From contig NZ_CP047025.1 of the NCBI RefSeq assembly GCF_009796845.1, positions 496,001 through 560,000 of the forward strand: a stretch of 64,000 nt of DNA, written 5' to 3'. The notes under the pieces were generated by a model that saw only the letters and a list, made by a program, of their open reading frames with translations, did not search any database and was not told where the DNA came from. This document shows positions 45,141 through 54,521 of this stretch, in pieces (the stretch's first letter is position 1; each line of letters begins with the position of its first letter). The stretch comes from Cobetia sp. L2A1. Its GTDB lineage: Bacteria > Pseudomonadota > Gammaproteobacteria > Pseudomonadales > Halomonadaceae. A program made the position numbers and the translations under genes.

Positions 45141-47325
45141 CGCCAATACACCGTTGAGTCCCGAGGGTATCGCGGAGGGCGAGCATGGGCTGCCAGCAGC
45201 ATCTCGTGCGCCATCCTCTGCTGCTGACAAGCGCACGACCTTGCTCGCCACGCTTGGCTTCTGGGTCGAACTCGGCTGGCTCAGGCGTGTCGATGCTCAC
45301 CTGGTGCGCTTCATGGCGCGTCATGCGGCCGATGCACCGACCAGCGTGTTACTGGCGGCAGCCATGGCCAGTCATCAGTTGGGTCGTGGGCATGTCTGCC
45401 TGTCTCTTTCGCGTGCGCTGGCGGACCCCCGCGCCACCCTGTCACTGCCACCGCTTGAGCAGACCCAGACCCAGATCAACGAGGCGCGCGTCGCACTGCC
45501 GGAAGCCTTCCTTGATGGGCTGACCGTCGAGGATTGGGCCTCTGAACTGGCGGTTTCGCCACTGGTGACGCTACTGGCGCAGGCGGATGCGCCGGCAGGT
45601 CATCTGCCGCTTCGTCCGCTGGTATTGGTCGGCGAGCGACTCTATCTGCGCCGCTACTGGCAGGCGGAACGTGAGGTGGCGGCAGGCCTGCGTGCGCGTA
45701 TGGGGGCAGGCGATGAGGGTGAGTCGCGTGTCAGTGATGCACTGGGCGAGCGTCTGCGCGATCTGTTCGCCTCGAATCAGTCTGACCCTCACGGTGAACC
45801 TGACTGGCAAAAACTGGCCTGTGCGCTGGCACTTCGTCAGCGGCTGACAGTGATCTCTGGAGGTCCGGGCACTGGCAAGACCACCACCGTGACCCGTCTG
45901 CTGGCGTTGTTGCAGGCGCAGGCGCTGGAGGGGAGCGAACAAGGGGATGAGGGCACGTCAGCCGCTGATGACATCGACAGGCGCGCGCTGGATATCCGGC
46001 TGGTAGCCCCCACTGGCAAGGCGGCGGCACGGCTATCGGAATCCATTCGAGGCGCGGTCGCCAGGCTTGGGGTGTCGGAGGCAGTGCGCGCCGCCATTCC
46101 ACGTGAGGCCAGTACTGTGCATCGCCTGTTGGGCGCGCGGCCCGACTCGCGTCACTTCCGCCATCATGCCGGTAATCCACTGGCGCTTGATCTGCTGGTG
46201 GTGGATGAGGCCTCGATGGTCGATCTCGACCTGATGGCGGCTCTGCTGGGCGCCTTGCCAGCCCACGCGCGCCTGATTCTGCTCGGGGACAAGGACCAGT
46301 TGGCCTCGGTGGAGGCGGGAGCGGTACTCGGGGATCTCTGTGAACACGCCTTGCCGCCGCGCTATTCCCCTGAGCTGTGCGCTGAGCTTTCTCGTCTGAC
46401 CGGTGAGTCGTTGGAGGGCATGGTAGCGGGCCGGGATATACCGTCAGAGGCCGCGGGTGAGGTGACGTCTGCCCGTCATGGCCGGTTGGGGGATCACGTT
46501 GTCGTGTTGCAGAAGAGCTATCGCTTCGCTGCTGACAGTGGCATCGGCGCACTGGCGCGGGCCAGTAATGACGGTGACCGGCAGGCGCTGCGTGCCGCAT
46601 GGAAAACGGGTTTCAGCGACATCGCCTGGCTGAGCCTCAACGGGCCTGAGGATCGTGCGCTAGAGCAATTGATCGTGAACGGCTATCGCCCTGCGCTGGA
46701 AGCGGTGCGCGACAAGCGTCCCGCGCGTGACGTGATCGATCTGCTGTTGGAATTCCAGTTGTTGTGCGCGCTGCGCAAGGGACCGTACGGCGTTGATGGC
46801 CTCAATCAGCGCGTAGCGCGTGTACTGATGCAGCGTGGCCTGATTGGCGATGAGCGCGGTTGGTATGCGGGCCGTCCAGTGATGGTGACGAGTAATGATC
46901 GTGCGCTGGGACTCTATAACGGCGATGTCGGTATCACGTTGCCCGACCCCGCAGCGGGTGGACGGTTGCGGGTGTTCTTCCCGATCGAGGAAGAGGCTGA
47001 TGATCTGTTGCCGAGTGGCGCACAAGGCGAAATATCAGCGGTAGATCAGACGGCCTTCCATCGAGGTACGCGCGCCGTCTTGCCCTCGCGGCTTGAGTCA
47101 GTAGAGACGGTATTCGCGATGACGGTACACAAGTCGCAAGGTTCTGAGTTCCGGCATGTGCTATTTGTGCTACCGGAGGGTGCCAACCCGATTCTGACCC
47201 GCGAGCTGGTCTATACCGGTATCACGCGCGCCAAGTCGCGCGTCACGCTTGCAGGCACACGTCGCGAAACGCTGGAAGGTGCGATCGAGCGACGCGTGGT
47301 GCGGGCGAGTGGTTTGGTGTTGTAA
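45133..47325 (+). CDS. recD: Exodeoxyribonuclease V alpha subunit
   Basis: 5'-3' helicase of RecBCD. 730 residues, against about 608 in E. coli; the extra length is an N-terminal tail and polar inserts (near 265-290 and 435-460). Walker A GGPGTGKT at 243-250, LVAPTGKAAARLSESI, VVDEASMVDLDLMAALL, GDKDQLASVEAGAVLGD, TVHKSQGSEF and YTGITRAK. The start overlaps the recB stop by 8 bases and has AGGGAG upstream. Last gene of recC-recB-recD. Confidence 0.95.
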   Translation: MSDANTPLSPEGIAEGEHGLPAASRAPSSAADKRTTLLATLGFWVELGWLRRVDAHLVRFMARHAADAPTSVLLAAAMASHQLGRGHVCLSLSRALADPRATLSLPPLEQTQTQINEARVALPEAFLDGLTVEDWASELAVSPLVTLLAQADAPAGHLPLRPLVLVGERLYLRRYWQAEREVAAGLRARMGAGDEGESRVSDALGERLRDLFASNQSDPHGEPDWQKLACALALRQRLTVISGGPGTGKTTTVTRLLALLQAQALEGSEQGDEGTSAADDIDRRALDIRLVAPTGKAAARLSESIRGAVARLGVSEAVRAAIPREASTVHRLLGARPDSRHFRHHAGNPLALDLLVVDEASMVDLDLMAALLGALPAHARLILLGDKDQLASVEAGAVLGDLCEHALPPRYSPELCAELSRLTGESLEGMVAGRDIPSEAAGEVTSARHGRLGDHVVVLQKSYRFAADSGIGALARASNDGDRQALRAAWKTGFSDIAWLSLNGPEDRALEQLIVNGYRPALEAVRDKRPARDVIDLLLEFQLLCALRKGPYGVDGLNQRVARVLMQRGLIGDERGWYAGRPVMVTSNDRALGLYNGDVGITLPDPAAGGRLRVFFPIEEEADDLLPSGAQGEISAVDQTAFHRGTRAVLPSRLESVETVFAMTVHKSQGSEFRHVLFVLPEGANPILTRELVYTGITRAKSRVTLAGTRRETLEGAIERRVVRASGLVL

Positions 47326-47365
47326 CGCATCGCTTGCAAGCCATGTGCTTCAGGGAGAGCGTCAT

Positions 47366-48580
47366 ATGTGTCCTATTCATTGTCGTGACGAGGTGGAACA
47401 GCGCTTTTCTGCATCGCAGACCACCGGTGTCAGCCACCTGACAGATCCCGTGGCGGCGGCGGCGGAGCTAGCCGAGCAGCTCGATAGCGGGCTAGGTGGG
47501 CGTATATACCTGGGGGGCGTGCTGTTCTTCTGCTCGGCGGATTATGCGCTGGACCTGCTAGGGCCGGCCCTGGCCGCCACCTTTGGCGAGGTATCGGTAA
47601 GCGGCTGTACCACGGCCGGCGAGATCACGCCGCAGGGCTATGCGCGCGGTTCCATCGTCGCCATCGGTTTTGCGCGCACTGACTTTGCGCTGGCTCAGGT
47701 GTTGATCGAAGACCTGTCGGGGTTCGATCTACCGCGTGCCCAGGCGCTGACCGATGATCTGCTGGCGCGTTGCCGTGCCCAGGCGGTTGCTCCCGTTACT
47801 GGCCACAGCTTTGCGCTTACACTGCTCGATGGGCTATCCAGCAGCGAAGAGCAGGTGTTGGCGACATTGGACGCCGCACTGGGGCGTATTCCCGGTTTTG
47901 GTGGCTCGGCCGGCGATGACAACCGTCTCGCACATACCTACGTCTACGCCGATGGCCGTTTTCATGATCAGGCGGCGGTGGTAGTGTTGATCAACACGCA
48001 TCTGCCGTTCGAAGTCATCAGCACTCACCATCTGACCCCCTTGGCTGACAAGCTGGTGGTGACGGCGGTGGATCGCGATACCCGCCGCGTACTGGAGCTG
48101 AATGCCGAGCCCGCTGCCGAGGAATATGCGCGGCTGGCCGGTGTGACGCCTGATACGCTGGAGGAGGCGGTATTCGCGCGTTGTCCGCTGGCGGTGCGGA
48201 TCGGTGAGGCGCATTACGTGCGTTCGATCCAACGGGTCAATGCAGATGCCAGCCTGACGTTCTATTGCGCGGTGGAGACTGGCATCGTGCTGACTGCCAT
48301 GCAGGCCACGCCAATTCTCACTCAACTGGCTGCGTATTTCAGCGAGGTTGAGGTGCGACTGGGAGCGCCGCTGCTCACGATTGGGTGTGACTGCTTTCTC
48401 CGGCGCATGGAGATCGAGGCGCTAGGGTTGGAAGCTGACGCCTCGCGCCTGCTGCAGCGGCATCGGGTGATCGGCTTCAATACCTATGGCGAGCAGCATC
48501 ACGGCATGCATATCAATCAGACCTTCACGGGCGTGGTGATCGGTCAGCCACCTGCTACCGATAGTGCGCGGGATGAATAG
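47366..48580 (+). CDS. FIST-domain sensor protein (NosP-like)
   Basis: 404 residues with the FIST_N (about 30-220: FGEVSVSGCTTAGEITPQGYARGSIVAIGF, GIPGFGGSAGDD-like RIPGFGGSAGDD) and FIST_C (about 225-380: EEYARLAGVTP, GCDCFLRRMEIEALG, GFNTYGEQHHGMHINQTFTG) domains. FIST proteins sense small ligands; the NosP branch binds haem and nitric oxide and controls a partner histidine kinase encoded next to it, as here. GGGAGAG precedes the ATG at 47366. It overlaps the kinase gene, so the two are co-translated. Haem binding is inferred from family and context. Confidence 0.85.
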   Translation: MCPIHCRDEVEQRFSASQTTGVSHLTDPVAAAAELAEQLDSGLGGRIYLGGVLFFCSADYALDLLGPALAATFGEVSVSGCTTAGEITPQGYARGSIVAIGFARTDFALAQVLIEDLSGFDLPRAQALTDDLLARCRAQAVAPVTGHSFALTLLDGLSSSEEQVLATLDAALGRIPGFGGSAGDDNRLAHTYVYADGRFHDQAAVVVLINTHLPFEVISTHHLTPLADKLVVTAVDRDTRRVLELNAEPAAEEYARLAGVTPDTLEEAVFARCPLAVRIGEAHYVRSIQRVNADASLTFYCAVETGIVLTAMQATPILTQLAAYFSEVEVRLGAPLLTIGCDCFLRRMEIEALGLEADASRLLQRHRVIGFNTYGEQHHGMHINQTFTGVVIGQPPATDSARDE

Positions 48581-50051
48581 CCCAACGGAGGCGCTACGTG
48601 AAGCACTGGCTGCGCTGCAGGCACGCAATCAGCGCTTGGAGAAGATCAACGCCGCACTGATCGAGCGTGTCGAGTCGAGCAGCCTGTCACCGAGCGCTCC
48701 CTATGCTGCCTTTGAGCACGCGGTATTGCTGGCGGAGCAGGTGCGAGAACGCACTGACACCCTGCATCGCACGCTGGATGAGTTGGGGGCGCTCAACCGC
48801 CGCCTGACCGCTGCCAAGGCTGAGGCAGAGGCGGCCAATCATTCCAAGACGCGCTTTCTGGCCGCTATCAGCCATGACTTGTTGCAGCCGCTCAATGCAG
48901 CGCGCCTGTTTGCCAGTGCGCTCGAGGAGCGACTGTCGCTTTCTGTTACTGCAAGACGTTCCACGGACGCTGCTGAACCGCGTGAATTGGTCCAGCGCTT
49001 GAGTCGCTCATTGAATGACGTCGAAGGCCTGCTCGGTACGCTGGTGGACATCTCGCGATTGGATGCCGGAGTGCTCACGCCAGATATCACTACCTTTCAT
49101 GCCCGTGAGCTGCTGGATGTACTGGCTGAGGAATATCGCCAGCTGGGTGCCGCGTATGGGCTGGAGCTTCACTATGTGGCAAGCAAGGTCATGGTGGCCT
49201 CTGACCTGCAGCTGTTGGCGCGCGTGGTGCGCAACTTCCTGAGCAATGCACTGCGCTATGTCCCTGAATCCCATGCTGGTAAACCGACCATGGGTGACAG
49301 CACCTCTGGTGGGCGGGTGCTGTTGGGGTGTCGGCGGCGTGGTGATTGGCTGGAAATCACGGTGGCAGATAACGGGCCGGGCGTAGAGGAGCATCAGCGC
49401 GAGGCGATCTTCCTCGAGTTTCGCCGTGCAGCCCAGGGCCATGACCCTGAACAACGCGGGCTGGGGCTGGGACTGGCGATCGTCAAACGCATCACGGGTC
49501 TGCTGGAGCATCCGCTGTCGCTCGACTCGATTGCTGGTCGCGGAGCTGCCTTTGCGGTACGCGTGCCGATCGTGGCATCACCACGTGCTGGCATCGTGGA
49601 ACCCCCTGTTTTACTGGGAGGCCTGTCAGCTCCGCTCACGCGACCGCTTGAAAATACCGTTATCTGGGTGATCGACGATGACCGCGATGTACTCGCCGGC
49701 ATGCAGTCATTGTTGGCGGGCTGGGGCGCAAGCGTTCACTGCGCGGTGACGCGCGAGGCATTGCTGGCGCAACAGGACGCGGTATCACCTGATCTACTGA
49801 TCGTCGACTATCAGCTGGGTGACGATCAGCCGGATGGTCTTGTGCAGGCGCAGGCGTTGCGTGAGCGATGGCCCACGCTACCCGTGGTGGTGATCAGCGC
49901 TGATCATGCGGCAGCGCTGAAGGCGCAGGCCAGAGCACTCGGTTTTGGTTTTCTGCTCAAGCCAGTCAAGCCATTACGGCTACGCCAACTGTTGGTGAAT
50001 CAGTTAGGCCATACGGAAAACGGAAAGGCGGGGCGACAAGATCAGGCATAG
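48573..50051 (+). CDS. Hybrid histidine kinase (NahK-like)
   Basis: 492 residues, cytosolic. Coiled coil about 50-95, HisKA with phospho-His101 in FLAAISHDLLQPLNAARLF, HATPase with N225 (NFLSNALRY), DNGPG (266-270) and GLGLGLAIVKRI, then a C-terminal receiver (about 362-480) with Asp412 and Lys463. It has no membrane span or PAS sensor of its own, so input must come from a partner, most likely the FIST protein whose stop it overlaps by 8 bases. An upstream in-frame GTG (48564) is a less likely start. Confidence 0.9.
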   Translation: MNSPTEALREALAALQARNQRLEKINAALIERVESSSLSPSAPYAAFEHAVLLAEQVRERTDTLHRTLDELGALNRRLTAAKAEAEAANHSKTRFLAAISHDLLQPLNAARLFASALEERLSLSVTARRSTDAAEPRELVQRLSRSLNDVEGLLGTLVDISRLDAGVLTPDITTFHARELLDVLAEEYRQLGAAYGLELHYVASKVMVASDLQLLARVVRNFLSNALRYVPESHAGKPTMGDSTSGGRVLLGCRRRGDWLEITVADNGPGVEEHQREAIFLEFRRAAQGHDPEQRGLGLGLAIVKRITGLLEHPLSLDSIAGRGAAFAVRVPIVASPRAGIVEPPVLLGGLSAPLTRPLENTVIWVIDDDRDVLAGMQSLLAGWGASVHCAVTREALLAQQDAVSPDLLIVDYQLGDDQPDGLVQAQALRERWPTLPVVVISADHAAALKAQARALGFGFLLKPVKPLRLRQLLVNQLGHTENGKAGRQDQA

Positions 50052-50079
50052 CAGATGACTATTGAGCAGCATGATTAAT

Positions 50080-50098
50080 TATAATGAGAATTGATCGT
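50080..50098 (+). promoter_or_regulatory. Fur-like box upstream of the Nramp gene
   Basis: TATAATGAGAATTGATCGT carries the AATGAGAAT core and matches 11 of 19 Fur-consensus positions by hand, 99 bases before the start. An MntR-type site cannot be excluded. Confidence 0.55.
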
Positions 50099-50196
50099 AT
50101 CTTGGGTGTATGCTCATGGCATATCCTTCCGCATATCGTAGTGAATCGTTTCTTGTATTGTCTTGCGGACCATTGATCTGACAGGTTTATCCCCCC

Positions 50197-51522
50197 ATGT
50201 TTAATGTCATGTCTGATAGTACCGTACGTCGTGCCGCTAGCCTGTCACTTAGCAGTACAGGTGAGGCAACTTCTCCCTCATCTCGCCCCGGGGCCTCGGG
50301 TCCGAGATCGGGTCGCATTCGGCGCGCCTTGCCCTTCATGGGGCCGGCGATGATTGCCGCTGTGGCCTATATCGATCCTGGCAACTTCGCCACCAATATC
50401 GAAGCGGGTTCGCGCTATGGCTATACCCTGCTGTGGGTGGTGCTGTGGGCCAATCTGATGGCGATGCTGATCCAGACGCTGTCAGCACGGCTTGGGCTGG
50501 CCACGGGGCAGAATCTGGCTGAGGTGATTCGTGCACGCTTCCCGCGTCCGCTGGTGTGGGCCTTCTGGGTGCAAGCTGAAATTGTCGCCATCGCGACCGA
50601 CCTTGCCGAGTTTCTCGGCGCGGCACTGGCCTTCAATCTATTGTTCGGCCTCAGCATGCTGGAAGGGGCGCTGCTGACCGGCGCCATCACCTATGGCGTG
50701 CTGGTGATGCAACGCTATGGCTTCCGCCTCATGGAGTTGATCATCGGTGCCATGATTCTGGCCGTCTCGGCGGGCTTCCTGCTTGAGATCATCCTCAGTC
50801 GTCCGCCGGTCGAGCCAATCATCTACGGCCTGCTGACCCCCGGCTTTCCGGACAGTCATGCCATCTTCCTGGCGGCCGGCATTCTCGGTGCGACCGTGAT
50901 GCCCCACGTGATCTATCTGCACTCGGCACTGTCCCAGAATCGCATTCGTGTCCGTGGCAGCGGTGAGCGTCGGCGCGTGATGGGTTACTACCGTCTCGAT
51001 GTCATCATCGGCATGGCACTGGCGGGGCTGATCAATCTGGCGATGCTGGTGCTGGCGGCCAAGGTCTTTCATGGCAACGGCGAAACGGGTGTGGCCTCCA
51101 TCACCGAGAGTTACAAGCTGCTGTCACCCCTGATGGGACACGATGCTGCCAGCCTGATCTTCGGCATCACACTGCTGCTGGCGGGCCTGTCATCCTCCAT
51201 CGTCGGTACCTTGTCCGGGCAGGTGGTGATGCAGGGCTTCGTCAATTTCCGTATCCCGCTGTGGCTACGCCGCGTGATCACCATGGCGCCCGCCATCGCC
51301 ATCATTCTGATTGGCCTGCCGGAGCAGCAGGTACTGGTTGCCAGTCAGGTGGTGCTGAGCTTCGGGATTCCCTTCGCACTGGTACCGATGTTGATGTTCA
51401 CCGCCAATCGCAAGTTGATGGGTGACCTGGTCAACAAGCACTGGGTGACAGGCTTGGGAATTCTGGTCGCCGCCATCATCATCATGCTCAACGGCTATGT
51501 GCTGGTGGGAGAGCTGCTGTAA
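50197..51522 (+). CDS. mntH: Nramp family Mn2+/Fe2+ transporter (MntH type)
   Basis: Proton-coupled divalent metal importer, 441 residues with about 11 membrane spans. AYIDPGNFATNIEAGSRYGY carries the DPGN metal motif in span 1; GATVMPHVIYLHSAL carries the MPH motif in span 6. The first 40 residues are polar and variable. ATG at 50197 or 50209 are both possible; no strong ribosome site picks one. It follows the kinase gene by 145 bases, with its own Fur-like box, so it is probably a separate unit. Confidence 0.92.
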   Translation: MFNVMSDSTVRRAASLSLSSTGEATSPSSRPGASGPRSGRIRRALPFMGPAMIAAVAYIDPGNFATNIEAGSRYGYTLLWVVLWANLMAMLIQTLSARLGLATGQNLAEVIRARFPRPLVWAFWVQAEIVAIATDLAEFLGAALAFNLLFGLSMLEGALLTGAITYGVLVMQRYGFRLMELIIGAMILAVSAGFLLEIILSRPPVEPIIYGLLTPGFPDSHAIFLAAGILGATVMPHVIYLHSALSQNRIRVRGSGERRRVMGYYRLDVIIGMALAGLINLAMLVLAAKVFHGNGETGVASITESYKLLSPLMGHDAASLIFGITLLLAGLSSSIVGTLSGQVVMQGFVNFRIPLWLRRVITMAPAIAIILIGLPEQQVLVASQVVLSFGIPFALVPMLMFTANRKLMGDLVNKHWVTGLGILVAAIIIMLNGYVLVGELL

Positions 51523-51579
51523 CCCGCGCCACTCTGCCATTCATTTGACATTTTCACCCGCGATGCCCCGGTCGGCCTC

Positions 51580-52398
51580 TCATTCGTGAGGGCTTGGCTG
51601 GGGCATCGTGCGTTGGGTCTCGGGCAATGCTGGCAGGGCACGGCTGGCGATCAGAATAGCTTGGACACGACTGGAAACGCCCAACTTGCGCAGGATGGCC
51701 GAGACATGGGTCTTGACGGTGGTTTCGGCCACGCCCAGCTGCCAGGCAATCATCTTGTTGGATTCACCCAGCACCATGCGCTGCAGTACGCCGCGTTGCT
51801 TGCCGGTCAGCGTCTGCCAGTGCTTCGCAAAGTCCGTATCGCTCATGGTGGGGGCGAGGGGAGAGGCATGATGGCGTCGTTCACTGGTGCCATCGTTGAC
51901 GCCGGTGCCTGTATCGGCGCTGTTGGCGCAGAGCGGGTGCGATGGGAGGGATGCCAGACGTGGCGTAGTGCGTATCAGGCTCGCCGGCACATACACCTCG
52001 CCGGCAAGTAGGCGTCTGAGTGCTTCGCGCAGCGCCTCAGCCGAGGTGGATTTCGGTAGATAGCCGACTGCGCCGAGCGTCAGCGCTTCCAACACGGTAG
52101 TGCGCTCTTCATGGGCGGAGAGGATGGCGACGGGTAGCCAGTCTGCTTCGGCTCGCAGGCGTACCAATCCTTCCAGGCCATGACTGTCCGGCAGGTCGAG
52201 GTCCAGCAGTAACAGGTCAAGGGTATCGGCGTGAACCTCGATCAGCGCCAGCGCTTCACTGAGGCTGGCGGCCTCCAATAGTTCACACGCAGGCGCGGAA
52301 GTCCTCACCGCATCGTGCGATGACGTCTGCATGCTCAGCGTTCGGCTGATGGCATCACGAAACAGCGGATGATCATCCGCAATCAGCACACGGTACAT
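51580..52398 (-). CDS. LuxR/NarL-type response regulator
   Basis: 272 residues. Receiver about 1-125 with acidic DD (8-9), phospho-Asp66 in LLLLDLDLPDSHGLEGL and the Lys of YLPKSTSAEAL; long polar linker of about 50 residues; LuxR helix-turn-helix about 195-260 (LTGKQRGVLQRMVLGESNKMIAWQLGVAETTVKTHVSAILRKLG). AAGGAG precedes the ATG. By place and type it resembles ErbR/AgmR regulators of alcohol oxidation, and it may be the output partner of the nearby hybrid kinase. It is divergent from the aldehyde dehydrogenase gene. Confidence 0.9.
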   Translation of the reverse strand: MYRVLIADDHPLFRDAISRTLSMQTSSHDAVRTSAPACELLEAASLSEALALIEVHADTLDLLLLDLDLPDSHGLEGLVRLRAEADWLPVAILSAHEERTTVLEALTLGAVGYLPKSTSAEALREALRRLLAGEVYVPASLIRTTPRLASLPSHPLCANSADTGTGVNDGTSERRHHASPLAPTMSDTDFAKHWQTLTGKQRGVLQRMVLGESNKMIAWQLGVAETTVKTHVSAILRKLGVSSRVQAILIASRALPALPETQRTMPQPSPHE

Positions 52399-52805
52399 GG
52401 TGGCTCCTTACCAGTGGAGAGGGGCACGATATCCAAACGAGCCTTGGCAGTATCGCTAGAGCTTAACGCCATATCATGGTGCTGTGCCTTGCGGCCTTCG
52501 CGGTATGCACCGCGTAACTTTTCTTCTCTTCATCCTTCCACCTCCTCCCAAGGGATGAGGTTTCCTCCCCCCATGGCAGCATGTCGTCTTCGTACTCCTT
52601 GAACAACACTGAATGTGCATGTTTGCAGGCACCAGCACAGATCAACATTTTCCACTTGGCTGTCACACCCCAAGGCTCGTGCCGAACACTTGCATCCAAG
52701 CATTCAGAGTCAGTCCCATAACAACAGGTCGCTGATCTCGCCGCTTGATCGCCTCACGCCAGAGTCGACAGCGTATCGCGAGCATCCGGCCAACAGGAGT
52801 TAGCC
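52399..52805. other. Divergent promoter region, regulator / aldehyde dehydrogenase
   Basis: About 400 bases. No gene and no clear sigma-54 (-24/-12) element; the binding site of the response regulator would be expected here but is not recognisable by eye. Confidence 0.5.
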
Positions 52806-54326
52806 ATGATATATGCCTCTCCGGGCAGCGCAGATGCGCTTGTCACCTTCAAGGATACCTACGGCAACTTTATCGGGGGTCGCTTCGTCGAACCGGTCAA
52901 GGGCCAGTACTTCGATAACATCAGCCCCGTGACGGGGGAGGTGTTCTGTCGTATCCCGCGTTCCAGTGCGGAAGACATCGATCTTGCTCTCGACGCGGCC
53001 CATGCTGTCGCCGCCGACTGGGGCAAGACCTCAGTACAGGAGCGCTCCAATATACTGCTCAAGATCGCAGATCGTATCGAGCAGAACCTCGAACTGCTGG
53101 CTGTTGCCGAGACGTGGGACAACGGCAAGGCCATCCGCGAGACAATCAATGCGGACATTCCGCTGGCGGTCGATCACTTCCGCTACTTCGCTGGCTGCCT
53201 GCGCTCCCAGGAAGGTACGGCAGCGGACATTGATGCCAATACCGTGTCCTATCACTTCCATGAGCCACTGGGTGTGGTCGGTCAGATCATCCCGTGGAAC
53301 TTCCCGATTCTGATGGCGACCTGGAAGCTGGCACCTGCGCTGGCCGCCGGTAACTGCGTGGTGCTCAAGCCAGCCGAGCAGACGCCAGCCTCGATTCTGG
53401 TGCTCGCCGAACTGATCAATGACCTGCTGCCTGCCGGAGTGCTCAATATCGTCAACGGCTATGGTGCCGAGGCCGGCCAGGCACTGGCGACCAGCAAGCG
53501 CATTGCCAAGATCGCCTTTACCGGCTCCACGCCGGTCGGTTCGCATATTCTCAAGTGCGCAGCCGAGAACATCATTCCGTCCACTGTCGAGCTGGGTGGC
53601 AAGTCACCCAACATCTACTTCGCCGACATCATGAATGCCGAGCCCCAGTTCATCGACAAGGCCGCCGAAGGGCTGGTGCTGGCCTTCTTCAATCAGGGTG
53701 AGGTATGTACCTGCCCGTCGCGGGCGCTGATTCAGGAAAGTATCTATGACAGCTTCATGGCACACGTGATGGAGCGAGTAAAAACCATCAAGCGCGGCAA
53801 TCCGTTGGATACCGATGTGCAGGTAGGCGCCCAGGCCTCTCGTGAGCAATATGACAAGATCATGGCGTACATGGATGTGGCTCGCGAAGAAGGCGCTGAA
53901 TTCCTGACTGGGGGGAATAGTGAGCAGCTGGAAAATGAGCTGGCCAATGGCTATTACATCCAGCCGACGCTATTGAAGGGCAACAATTCGATGCGCGTCT
54001 TCCAGGAAGAAATCTTCGGGCCGGTCGTGGCCATCACCACCTTCCGCGATGAAGCCGAGGCGCTCGCCATTGCCAATGACACCGAGTTTGGCCTCGGTGC
54101 TGGCGTGTGGAGCCGCGATATCAATGTCGCCTTCCGCATGGGACGTGGCATTCAAGCTGGTCGCGTATGGACCAACTGTTATCACCAGTATCCCGCCCAT
54201 GCCGCCTTTGGTGGCTACAAGAAATCCGGTGTCGGTCGCGAGACTCACAAGATGGCACTCGAGCACTACCAGCAGACCAAGAACCTGCTGATCAGTTACG
54301 ACATCAATCCGCTGGGCTTCTTCTAG
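52806..54326 (+). CDS. exaC: NAD-dependent aldehyde dehydrogenase (ExaC/AldB type)
   Basis: Oxidises acetaldehyde and related aldehydes to acids. 506 residues, the normal length. Catalytic Cys301 ([13 protein letters not shown]) and Glu262 ([10 protein letters not shown]); oxyanion Asn165 in [20 protein letters not shown] binds NAD. The double-Cys CTC motif and [10 protein letters not shown] are typical of the ExaC/AldB/AcoD group. GGAG precedes the ATG. With the alcohol dehydrogenase after it, it completes ethanol-to-acetate conversion. Confidence 0.94.
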   Translation: MIYASPGSADALVTFKDTYGNFIGGRFVEPVKGQYFDNISPVTGEVFCRIPRSSAEDIDLALDAAHAVAADWGKTSVQERSNILLKIADRIEQNLELLAVAETWDNGKAIRETINADIPLAVDHFRYFAGCLRSQEGTAADIDANTVSYHFHEPLGVVGQIIPWNFPILMATWKLAPALAAGNCVVLKPAEQTPASILVLAELINDLLPAGVLNIVNGYGAEAGQALATSKRIAKIAFTGSTPVGSHILKCAAENIIPSTVELGGKSPNIYFADIMNAEPQFIDKAAEGLVLAFFNQGEVCTCPSRALIQESIYDSFMAHVMERVKTIKRGNPLDTDVQVGAQASREQYDKIMAYMDVAREEGAEFLTGGNSEQLENELANGYYIQPTLLKGNNSMRVFQEEIFGPVVAITTFRDEAEALAIANDTEFGLGAGVWSRDINVAFRMGRGIQAGRVWTNCYHQYPAHAAFGGYKKSGVGRETHKMALEHYQQTKNLLISYDINPLGFF

Positions 54327-54521
54327 ACGGCCAATGCCCTGTGTTGGATCGTTTTGATGATCTGGCGCAGGGCAGCCGTTCACCGATCGGAGCACGCTGG
54401 TCGGTGTTTCCGACATTCGATGCTCAAGGTTCCAGGCAAAGGGAGTGGCGGTGAGTGAATATGTCACCCCCTTCCTGTCGCTTATTGATTCGTATGTTTC
54501 TGAATTAGAAAGGAGTGCGAT

